Of a DNA stretch of 64,000 nucleotides, positions 16,383 through 24,400 are shown piece after piece. The translations under genes were made by a program, and so were the position numbers. Each line of letters begins with the position of its first letter. Within the stretch, counting starts at the first letter, position 1. The DNA is from Paenibacillus hemerocallicola (GTDB lineage Bacteria; Bacillota; Bacilli; Paenibacillales; NBRC-103111). The notes under the pieces were generated by a model, which searched no databases, was not told where the DNA came from, and was given only the letters and a program-made list of their open reading frames with translations. Location: contig NZ_VDCQ01000030.1 in NCBI RefSeq assembly GCF_006265175.1, positions 1 through 64,000 of the forward strand. The letters run 5' to 3'.

Positions 16383-17720
16383 TTACTTCGCCTTAAGCTT
16401 CTCTTCGATCGTCTTATTCGTTTTCTCTTCCGCCTCGCGCAGTGCGGAGTTCATGTCGGTCGTGCCTAGTATGACGCTGTTCACTGCTCCGGCGATATTC
16501 GTTTCCGCGATTGCATTGTACTGGTTGATCCCATTTGTGGCCGCATATTTCACCGGTACTAGCGCAGCCGCGTTCCTTCCCTTGAGATTCGGTTCTTGCG
16601 AACCGTATACTTCCCGCCATTTCGTATTGTTCAGCACAGGCGCCGCGCCGCTTTTGGCAGCCTGGAACTGCAGCTCCTCGTCGGTCAAGGCGGACATGGC
16701 CAAAAAGGCGGCATCCTTCTTTTTGCTCGTACTCGGCATGACGAAATAGACGGCTTCAGGCTGCGGGCCGACACCCGGACGCGACTTGAACTCCGGGAAC
16801 GTTACCGCGTCCCAATTCATTTTGACTCCTTGTTCTTCCTTTGGCCAATCCGAGTTCATTTGCACAAGCATAGCGAGCGTCCTGTCCTTCGCAAACATAT
16901 CCAGCGACGGCCCGCCGATCCCCGTACCTTTCTCCGTTGGCGCGAAGCCGGGCAGCTGGGAGAAGCGGATGAAGTTCTCAAGAAAGCTTTTCCATTCCGC
17001 GGTAAAAAACGCCGCTTTGGAGCCGGCATCCAGTCTTGGCAGCGACAGTTGGTTAAAGGTGATGAAATTGGTCGTACGGATGCCAAACCCCCGATACTTT
17101 ATTCCCCCGTCCTCGCGCGTCAGCTTCTTGGCGGTTTCGTATACTTCGTCCCAAGTCATGCCGTCCTTGACATAAGCCACGCCGAACTTGTCGAACAAAT
17201 CTTTGTTGTAGAAAAATCCGGGGGCATTCACTTTAAAAGGCAATCCTGCCATCTTTCCCGGCTCCAACGCTTTAGTCAATTCGTATACAATCGGGTCCAG
17301 CCTATTAAAATCGTACTTGTACTTCTTGGCCAGCTCTGTAATATCCCCGTTCAAGCCGCGGTCCTGCAAACTCTGGTAAGCGTTGGAGGTAGTCATGATC
17401 AAATCGAGCTCCGTTTTGGACGCTATCAATTCATCCATCGTAGCACCGGTTCCGCTCTGGATATAGTTAATGGATAGATTCGGATATTTTTTCACTATAT
17501 AATTGCCGTACGTTTCCATGAACGTTTCTCTCGGGTAACCGCTCCATGGATAATAAATCGTGATTTGCACCGGTTCCTTCAAAGCCGTTTCCGCGCTGCC
17601 GGCTTCAATCGATTTCTCGCCATTGGCGGTCAGGCTTCCGCCATCCCCGCTGCTGCACGCGCCGACTAGCATAATCGACAAAGTTAGCGAACCTAGTGAA
17701 GCAATCCTTTGTTTGACCAT
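16383..17720 (-). CDS. Extracellular solute-binding lipoprotein, family 1
   Basis: The protein has 445 residues with signal peptide and lipobox (MLVGAC), then a Ser/Gly linker. The mature part has the family 1 carbohydrate-binding layout, including YNKDLFDKFGVAYVKDGMT, then WDEVYETAKKLT. It is a diverged paralogue of the lipoprotein at 3603-4934, and like it has no permease or ATPase partner here. It forms an operon with the PhyH-type oxygenase and is divergent from an AraC regulator, which probably controls it. A promoter-like block facing it lies beyond the AraC gene at 18.8 kb and could drive a long leader antisense to that gene. Confidence 0.88.
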   Translation of the reverse strand: MVKQRIASLGSLTLSIMLVGACSSGDGGSLTANGEKSIEAGSAETALKEPVQITIYYPWSGYPRETFMETYGNYIVKKYPNLSINYIQSGTGATMDELIASKTELDLIMTTSNAYQSLQDRGLNGDITELAKKYKYDFNRLDPIVYELTKALEPGKMAGLPFKVNAPGFFYNKDLFDKFGVAYVKDGMTWDEVYETAKKLTREDGGIKYRGFGIRTTNFITFNQLSLPRLDAGSKAAFFTAEWKSFLENFIRFSQLPGFAPTEKGTGIGGPSLDMFAKDRTLAMLVQMNSDWPKEEQGVKMNWDAVTFPEFKSRPGVGPQPEAVYFVMPSTSKKKDAAFLAMSALTDEELQFQAAKSGAAPVLNNTKWREVYGSQEPNLKGRNAAALVPVKYAATNGINQYNAIAETNIAGAVNSVILGTTDMNSALREAEEKTNKTIEEKLKAK

Positions 17721-17869
17721 AGCGCCAATCCCCCTTGGTTATTTGCAGCCTTCTTGCCATGCTTCTGGAACAAAGTCGGAGCAGTACCTCGAAATGGGCT
17801 CGAGAGTCAATACCGGGCACAATAAGAAGGCTTGACGTTGCATTAGCGTTAATGTTGCGCTTCTCTCTA

Positions 17870-17916
17870 TTGCCTTTGGAATCGGTATGCTACAATGAAA
17901 GCGCTCTTCAAAAACT
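17870..17916 (+). promoter_or_regulatory. AraC-gene promoter with cre-like site
   Basis: An extended -10 (TGCTACAAT, 17888-17896) with a weak -35 (TTGCCT, 17870-17875, 15-bp spacer) precedes the AraC gene. TGAAAGCGCTCTTCA at 17896-17910 resembles the catabolite-responsive element TGWAARCGYTWNCW and would let CcpA block transcription when preferred sugars are present. Confidence 0.5.
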
Positions 17917-17951
17917 TCGGATTGCTGCGAATGATGTCCTGGAGGTAGCTT

Positions 17952-18821
17952 ATGATCGAATATCCGACAGAAACGAAAGCGCTTTGGCTGCACAGACCGA
18001 CACCGCTCGAGAAAATGTGGGGTATCTGGCCGACCAGTACCGGATACGCGATAGCGAAGCCGGAATACCGGAACGGATCTCGAGCTATTCCGTCTTTCGC
18101 CCTTATTTATTTGGAGCAAGGCGCCCTCCATTTCATCGATCATCGAGGCAACGAGCAGCTTTTGCGCAAAAATACGATGTTCTGCCTGATCCCCGGCATT
18201 CTCCATCAATACTATTACGCTGAGGCCGACGCGCCGCCACGAACGTCATGGATCACGTTTGAAGGGAAGCAGTCGCTCCCGCTCCTGAACCGGATCGGCT
18301 TTTCCATGGAGCAGCCTTGTTTGACCGGTTGGGACGAAACGCGGCTTATTCCGCATATGAAATCCATGGAGCGTGTGTTCGCATCCGAGGAAAAAACGGA
18401 CCGCTTGCATTTTGTGCTGCTGCTCGTAGGCTTGTTCGACGAACTGCTTGCGCAGTCCCGGCAGCTCGGTTACGAGAACGCCCCTAACACCTCCTGGCTG
18501 CAGGACAGCATCGAATTTATGAATACCCACTATTCCAATGGCATCCGCATTCGCGATGTAGCTCGCCATGCGGGTATGACGCGTTCCCATTTTACCCGAG
18601 TGTTTACCGAGCATAGGGGCTGCTCCCCGAAAGCGTATTTACAGCAGCTGCGGATGGAAAAGGCGATGCACTACCTGAAGGAAACGTCCTTCACGCTCAC
18701 GGAAATCGCCTTGACGATCTCTTATCCCGATGCCTATTCGTTCAGCCGGGCATTCCAGCAGCATTACGGCTATCCTCCTTCCCGAGCTCGTGAGCGACCC
18801 GACAAAGGTTCTTCGGGTTAA
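17952..18821 (+). CDS. AraC family transcriptional regulator
   Basis: The protein has 289 residues with an ATG after CTGGAGGT. Residues 25-110 resemble an AraC-type cupin ligand-binding domain (ALIYLEQGALHFIDHRG, TMFCLIPGILHQYY). The C-terminal 100 residues form the double helix-turn-helix DNA-binding domain (IRIRDVARHAGMTRSHFTRVF, then FTLTEIALTISYPDAYSFSRAF and YGYPPSRAR). It is divergent from the sugar-binding lipoprotein and dioxygenase genes, the usual arrangement for a sugar-responsive activator of the neighbouring operon. A cre-like site overlaps its -10. A minus-strand promoter module lies right after its stop codon. Confidence 0.9.
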   Translation: MIEYPTETKALWLHRPTPLEKMWGIWPTSTGYAIAKPEYRNGSRAIPSFALIYLEQGALHFIDHRGNEQLLRKNTMFCLIPGILHQYYYAEADAPPRTSWITFEGKQSLPLLNRIGFSMEQPCLTGWDETRLIPHMKSMERVFASEEKTDRLHFVLLLVGLFDELLAQSRQLGYENAPNTSWLQDSIEFMNTHYSNGIRIRDVARHAGMTRSHFTRVFTEHRGCSPKAYLQQLRMEKAMHYLKETSFTLTEIALTISYPDAYSFSRAFQQHYGYPPSRARERPDKGSSG

Positions 18822-18898
18822 CCCCATCTTACCAGCAGGCGCTGCCGCGCAAAATGTGATTATGTTTCGAATTTCCGCCGCATTTTGTGCGGTGCAGA
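18812..18898 (-). promoter_or_regulatory. Promoter module facing back across the AraC gene
   Basis: On the minus strand this matches the module at 11289-11379: CCGCACAAAATG-GGCGGAAA, TTCGAAACATAATCACA, -35 TTTTGC (18854-18849), 17 bp, -10 TAAGAT (18831-18826), then GGGTTAACCC. Transcription would run antisense through the whole AraC gene and into the binding-protein operon. It may equally be a relic copy. Confidence 0.5.
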
Positions 18899-19029
18899 CC
18901 TTCGTGATCTCCGTTAGTGACTGTAATCCCTGAAATAAGTCGCCCCTCGGAATGCTCCCGTCGCATTTGCTTTTCCATCGAGAACGCCGATAAACGGCAA
19001 ACGTTTTTCCAAGCTCGCAGCCCATTATT

Positions 19030-19081
19030 TCCCGCTCGTAATACTTTCGCCATGTTCGTTTCGCCCCGGATCGGCGAAAAT
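19030..19081 (+). promoter_or_regulatory. Promoter of the tRNA-like RNA/slipin unit; same block as before rtcB
   Basis: TTTCC-GCTCG-ATACTT-CGCCATGTTC and CCCGGATCGGCGAAAATA match the rtcB promoter with the same internal spacing. The weak -35 TGTTCG (19053-19058), 17-bp spacer and -10 GAAAAT (19076-19081) sit at the equivalent positions. The predicted start is near 19088. Confidence 0.6.
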
Positions 19082-19088
19082 AAAAAAT

Positions 19089-19315
19089 GCAACAGACAAA
19101 GGATTGGCGCAAGGGTGGCGTACCTGGGCAGGGACCTCTGAACGGTCCCGCAGTACCGGCGCTCGATTAGCGCCCGTATGCTGTACGGCCATTGCTGCGC
19201 GAATTCCGCCATTGCAAGGGTTCGAATCCCTTAACCGCGAGAAGCGGTTAGCTCAGCGGTAGAGCACTCGACTTTCAATCGAGCGAAAACCTTATACTCA
19301 GAAGACCTTTACAAG
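19089..19315 (+). ncRNA. Structured RNA with a circularly permuted tRNA-like module; candidate bacterial Y RNA
   Basis: The tRNA-like module at 19216-19283 reads in permuted order. The T arm comes first (AAGGG, loop TTCGAAT, CCCTT), then acceptor strand TAACCGC, a GAGAA cap and acceptor strand GCGGTTA. The D arm (GCTC, AGCGGTA, GAGC) and an anticodon arm (CTCGA, CTTTCAA, TCGAG) with triplet TTC follow. All key tRNA loop bases are kept, but the acceptor stem is a closed hairpin, so it cannot be charged. The 5' part (19101-19212) folds into a long arm (GGATTGGCGCA with TGCGCGAATTCC, GGTGGC with GCCATT) carrying two perfect hairpins (GGGACC/GGTCCC, GGCGCT/AGCGCC). Bacterial Y RNAs, partners of Ro60 proteins, are known to mimic tRNA. 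Ends are uncertain, and no Ro60 (TROVE) gene is in the window. Confidence 0.7.
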
Positions 19316-19747
19316 GAGTACTCAGTGGCTCTGTCAGCACGCTTGCGAGCACAGCTTTGCAATCCGCGGATACCGTAACGGCATGCGGGTGTGACGGTCG
19401 GAGAAGCAGGGAAGGGCGACCGCTGCACGTAGGGACCGGGGGCAGAATGGTCCGACAGCGGCGATGCAGCGTGCAAACGCGCGCCGGCCGCTTCCCGAGC
19501 TTTCCGGCACAATGCCCGGAGCGCACCGTCGCTTAAGCGCGATTCCGCTGTCCGCCGCAGGAGGACTCCTTGCGCAAGGTCGCCAATTCGACTTTTAACG
19601 TTCAGAGATGTTTCGTTCCATAGACCGAAGAGCCAAGCCAAGCTTTGAGCCGAGAAAGGCTATCTCATAAATGCGAATGTGCTGCTTTCAAAATGGCCTC
19701 GATCAGAAGCCTATCTCATACATAACAGAAATGAAGGGGGATTCATC
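19316..19747 (+). other. GC-rich structured leader between the tRNA-like RNA and slipin
   Basis: No convincing gene is seen. Hairpins include CCGCTG(GGACC/GGTCC)CAGCGG at 19420-19461. No terminator with a T-run is visible between the RNA and the slipin start, so RNA and mRNA may be one transcript that is processed. Confidence 0.4.
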
Positions 19748-20863
19748 ATGTTGAAAACCGTTACGATTCAAACCGACGAACGCGGCTTGCTGTTCCGCAA
19801 GGGCAGCTATGTCAAGCTTTTGCAGCCGGGGACTTACCGGTTCTGGTCTTGGAAGAAGACGACGGAAGTCGTACTGCCCGTTACGAAGCCTTTCGCGGTT
19901 GCCGGGAAAGATCTGCGTCTTTTCCTGCACGACGAGGAGCTGCTGCGGCAGCTGGAAGTGGTGCACGTTCAAGACCATGAGATTGTGCTGCACTATGAGG
20001 ACGAGAAGTTCGTCGCCGTTCTGCCGGCCGGAAGCTATGCGTTCTGGAACGTGCTGAAGCGGCATACGTTCATCCGCGTCGATATCCGCAACCCGGAGCT
20101 GCCCGCCGGGATCGATCCGGCTGTCGTACCCAAGCTGGGAACGTATATTCAGACGTTCGAGGTGGCCAATCACGAGTCCGGCGTGCTGTTCTATAATCAC
20201 GTCCGGCAGCGGGAGCTTCCGCCCGGCAAGCACGTATTCTGGAAAGGGCCGGTCTCGGTCTCGGTGGCGAAGGCGGATCTGCGTCAGCAGCAGCTGGATA
20301 TGACCGGGCAGGAGATGATGACGGAGGACAAGGTAACGCTGCGGCTCAATTTCGTCTGCCAGTACAAGATCGTCAGCCCGCTTCGCGCCTTGGAGTTCAA
20401 GTCGTTCGAGGAACAGCTGTACATCCGGCTGCAGCTGCTCCTGCGCGAATATGTAGGGACGCTGAAGCTGGACGATCTGCTGAAGATGAAGCAGGAAATC
20501 GGAGCGTTCGTCTTGTCGCGGCTGAACGGGGAGAGCGAGGAGTACGGCGTCCATTTCGTGTCGGCAGGGGTGAAGGATATCATTCTGCCTGGGGATATCA
20601 AAGACATTCTGAACACGGTGCTGCTGGCCGAGAAGAAGGCGCTGGCGAACACGATCACCCGCCGGGAGGAGACGGCCTCGACCCGCAGTCTGCTGAATAC
20701 GGCGAAGCTGATGGACGAGAACGAGACGCTGTTCCGGCTGAAGGAGCTGGAGTTTCTGGAGAAAATATGCGAGAAGATCGGCACGATCTCGTTGACCGGC
20801 GGCGGCAATTTGCTGGAGAAGCTGAACCTGCTGCTCGGGGACAAAAACGGCAGGAAAGCGTGA
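19748..20863 (+). CDS. Slipin family protein (SPFH/band-7 domain)
   Basis: The protein has 371 residues with an ATG after GAAGGGGG. Residues 1-130 form a beta-rich segment with repeated LPAG/LLQPGTYRFW-type turns. Residues 140-300 are the SPFH/band-7 core (ESGVLFYNHVRQRELPPGKH, MMTEDKVTLRLNFVCQYKI, YVGTLKLDDLLKMK, VKDIILPGDIKDILN). A coiled-coil-like Ala/Glu/Arg helix (VLLAEKKALANTITRREETA) leads to the C-terminus. No membrane hairpin is obvious. Slipins build membrane or oligomeric scaffolds. I recall slipin genes near rtcB and Ro60 genes in other bacteria. Here the gene follows the tRNA-like RNA and lies under the rtcB-type promoter, so it probably belongs to the same RNA-repair response. 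Confidence 0.85.
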   Translation: MLKTVTIQTDERGLLFRKGSYVKLLQPGTYRFWSWKKTTEVVLPVTKPFAVAGKDLRLFLHDEELLRQLEVVHVQDHEIVLHYEDEKFVAVLPAGSYAFWNVLKRHTFIRVDIRNPELPAGIDPAVVPKLGTYIQTFEVANHESGVLFYNHVRQRELPPGKHVFWKGPVSVSVAKADLRQQQLDMTGQEMMTEDKVTLRLNFVCQYKIVSPLRALEFKSFEEQLYIRLQLLLREYVGTLKLDDLLKMKQEIGAFVLSRLNGESEEYGVHFVSAGVKDIILPGDIKDILNTVLLAEKKALANTITRREETASTRSLLNTAKLMDENETLFRLKELEFLEKICEKIGTISLTGGGNLLEKLNLLLGDKNGRKA

Positions 20864-21360
20864 CGGCAAGCACAATGCTGCGGCGTACCCGATTCAAACC
20901 GTCGCGTCGCTCGGCGGCAATCGCAGTTCCGCGATCCGTCCATACGGCAGCCGGGACTGATCTCTGCCGCACCTTGGCCCGGGCTGGATGCGGATGCCGT
21001 AGCGTGGATCGCTTCTATCGGGTAATCGGCACGAAACATTCGTTGCATGATTCCAGAAGTTCGTATCCAACGGGAAGCGGAACAAAAAGTTCCTCTATCG
21101 AGCTTCGTGGCATCGAAATTGGGGCTTTACGGAATAAAAAGTTCCTCTATCCCGTCCGGAAGCACGCGATACAGCCTGTTGACGGCAAATAGCGGAACGA
21201 ATCGTTCCGTTTTTACATATTAACTCGTCTTCACGCCTCCATAAAGGAAGTCATTGTTCCCTCGCCGCCCAATAGCGGAACTCATTCTTCCCCTACAACG
21301 GTCGCAGATCCGCAACCGCGTTCCACAAGGGGAACGACCTTTGATACGCAGGACTGGAAT
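20864..21360. repeat. Intergenic region with ATAGCGGAAC / AAAAAGTTCCTCTAT repeats
   Basis: There is no gene here. From about 21050 the motif AAAAAGTTCCTCTAT occurs twice and AATAGCGGAAC twice, with CGGAACGAATCGTTCCG forming a small palindrome. The array is of the same general kind as the repeats flanking the ABC exporter and that at 51.8 kb, but less regular. The first 180 bp after slipin hold nothing that I recognise. Confidence 0.4.
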
Positions 21361-21361
21361 G

Positions 21362-21406
21362 CAAAAAAAGAGGGAGTATCGCCGGCAAAGGCCGTACTCC
21401 CTCTTT
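21362..21406 (-). terminator. Strong terminator of the SLH protein gene
   Basis: AAAGAGGGAGTA pairs with TACTCCCTCTTT, with an inner CGG/CCG pair. On the minus strand the stem ends in TTTTTTT. Confidence 0.85.
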
Positions 21407-21455
21407 CGCTGTTCCGCTGCTATCCGCTATCCTTTTTCGCTACTATCCAATAACC

Positions 21456-24400
21456 TTATTCGTTGTTATCCATCAATCCGAGCTTGATCGCCAGTCGTTT
21501 CAGCATCACGACGGCTTGCGCGCGGCTCGATTGCTCTTTCGGGGCAAAGGCGGAATCGGCGATTCCGTTCATGATGCCTTCGCTCACGGCGCGGGCTGCC
21601 GCATTGCGCGCCCAAGCGCTGATCTTATCGGCATCCGCGAAAGGTTGCAGCGCATTCGATGCGCCTGCCGCAGACTTCAAGGAAGAGAAGTCGAACGCAC
21701 GGGATGCGAGAACCGCCAGTTCTTCGCGGCTGATCACTTGATTCGGACGGAACGAGCCATCCTCGTAGCCATCGATCAAGCCGGCTTTGGACGCTGTAGC
21801 CACATCGCTTGCATACCAGTCGGTGGAGCGTACGTCGTTAAACGTTGCTCTTCCGTCTTGCTGCGCAAGACCGAGCGCACGAACGAGCAGTGCTGCAAAT
21901 TCGGCCCGGGTAATCGACTGGTCCGGAGCGAACTCGCTGTCGGTAACGCCTTTCACGAGCAGCTTCGAGGCGAGAAGCCCGATATCGGCTTCGGCCCAAT
22001 GTCCTTGCGTGTCCTTGAATGCTTTGCCGTACGAGACAACCGCATACGTGCTGTTCCCGGTTCGTTTGATGACGACGGTCGTCACTCCGTCCGCTTGTGC
22101 GAAACGGGCGGGAACGAAAGTCATTTCACCGGTTGCCGGATCGATCACGACCGCAGTCGCACGTCCCGGTACATTGCCCGTCAAGGAGATCGCGCGTTCC
22201 ACATAACGGCTTCCGAAATTGTCGAGCGCAAGCGTTTTGCCGCCGGCTTGCACGATAATGCGGAAATCGTAAGCGTCGCCGATCATTTCGCCGCCTTGCT
22301 TTTCCACTTCGTCGGCGATCGCTTCCGCTTCCGTTCCGGTTTTCTTCTCAAGCGTGACCGTCAGAACGAGGTCGCCCGAAGCTACGCCCATTGCGCTCGC
22401 GAGCGCATCGATATCGATCAGATCGGCCGGCAAGTAATAGGTTACGCCGCCGGATTTGATAACGAACACTGCACCGTCGATCGCGCCGCCGGCCAGAGCC
22501 GATGCCGGAAGCGACAAGATCGCGACCGGCTGGGCGGACGATACTTCGACGACGATTTCCTTCGCCGTGCTTCCTTGCTGCTTGAGCGCGGCCAGAGCCT
22601 TGGCTACCGTATCCGCGTCCAGCGTCACTTTCATCGCCGGCTTGCCGTTCTCATCCGTCGTCTGGACCGCCGTCGCCGAGATCGTTACGCCGGTGTCGGT
22701 CGGTTTCGTCGTCGGCTGCTGCGGAGAGGTCGTTCCTCCGGACGGACCGGATGTTCCGGACGAATAGCTTCTTGTCGTCACGGTCGAGGAAGGACCGTTG
22801 GCGCTCCAGTTGCCCGAAGCGTCGCCGGCTTCTACTTTGAACGTATAAGACGTACTCGACAGGAGGCCGGTCACGTCATATACGTTGCCTGTTACGGTCG
22901 CAATTTCTTGACCGCCTTGGTAAAGCTTGTATCCGGTTACCGCCGTATTGTCGGTTGCGCCGGACCAGGTCAATTGAAGCTGGGTTTGCGATACATTCGT
23001 TGCGGTCAAGGCTGCATTGCCTGCCCATGCCGGCGCTTCCGCATCCGCATTCGGATCGTAGGTCAGCTGAATCGACTTCTCGTTCGTCTTCATGCCGTCC
23101 ACATACACGGCGAACGTTACGGTGTTGCCGCCTTCCTGCAAATTCACTTTACCCGCGAAGTCGCCGTTAGAGTCGATCGTTGCGGCCGTTTCGTTCAACA
23201 GGACGTTCACGGATGAGCCTGCTCCCAATACTTTGACATTCCCCGTAAGCTCGGGGGTTGCCGTAGATACCGTCTTGCCGTTGTAGTTCATGAAGCCCGA
23301 AAGGGCTGCCGATCTTACATCATCGCCGACATTGTACGTATTGGCGATTAGCTGACGCTTCGTGCGCACGCCGTTCTCGTCGAGAGCCGAAATGACCATG
23401 CCTCCCTGCGGAATGGCGCTGTTGTTGTCCTGAGGAGATCCCCAGCTCCAGTTGATCGCTTGCGATTTATTGACCATCTTGACGACTTTGCCCGTCGAGT
23501 CGGCTACGACTTCCACGCCGAACCGGTTCGTGCCGGTCGAGGTGCCGAACTCTTCGTTATACACGGTCAAATCGCCGAGATTCCGGCTGACGTTGTAGAA
23601 GTTGGCTTCGATAAAGGAAGAAGGATTGCCGGGCTTGCTTAAGCCGATTTGGTAATCTTTCACATACGCTTCGTCGCGGATGGAAGCTTTCACGATCGGC
23701 CAGTTGGCGAGCGATGCGTCGAACAGCATCAGTCCGTTCGAGCTGCCCATCGCCGTCTGGAAAATTTCCCGCTGCAGCTCGGGGGACTGCAGATCGGCCA
23801 AAGCCATACCCGAGTAAAGCGGCACTTCGCCGTTCGTCACGATCGAATCGATCGTAATATAGCGCTGAATTTCCGGTATCGTGCTGTAATAAGTTCCGAC
23901 CATCAGGAAGTCCATATGGTCGATATAGCCGGTCTGGTAATATCCGTTCGTATAGATCGAATCGGTAGGGAATTTCAGACGGCTGTCATAGCGGAAATTT
24001 TTGCTGCCCCAGTGGACGCCGTTCAAATAGTAAGACTCGTACCACGCTCCGACATAGGCGGACGTTTGAATCTTTTTCCCCTTCGATGCGGTGTAGCGGT
24101 CGACGAGGTCGCGCGTTTCTTTCACGAAGCTCTCGATCGTGCCGGAGCGGAACTCCCACCAATCCTGGATTAGCGGACCGTCAACGCGTTTGCCGTCCGT
24201 GTATTTGAAAATGTCCGCCGGCCAGTTCGTTAACGTTTTGCCGCGCTGCTGGAGGAACGTCGCGAATTTCGCTTTCGTAAGATCGCTGAAATCCGCGGAT
24301 TCATTGTCGTAGCGGCCCCGGTCGAGAATGATGCCGTCCACGTCGTAGTTTTTCATGACTTCCTCGAACGTTTTCAGCTGGAAGTCGCGCACTTCGTCGT

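Noticed and set aside
19214-19291. An ordinary tRNA-Glu gene or pseudo-tRNA
   Set aside because: The T arm and 3' acceptor strand come before the 5' acceptor strand, so normal transcription cannot make a linear tRNA. All stems are intact, which argues against decay. It is reported as a permuted tRNA-like module.
19089-19700. Permuted group I or group II intron flanking the tRNA halves
   Set aside because: I looked for the group I P7/R/S core sequences and for a group II domain V hairpin and 5' GUGYG end in a consistent arrangement, and found no convincing match. The AATCCGCGG stretch downstream alone is too little.
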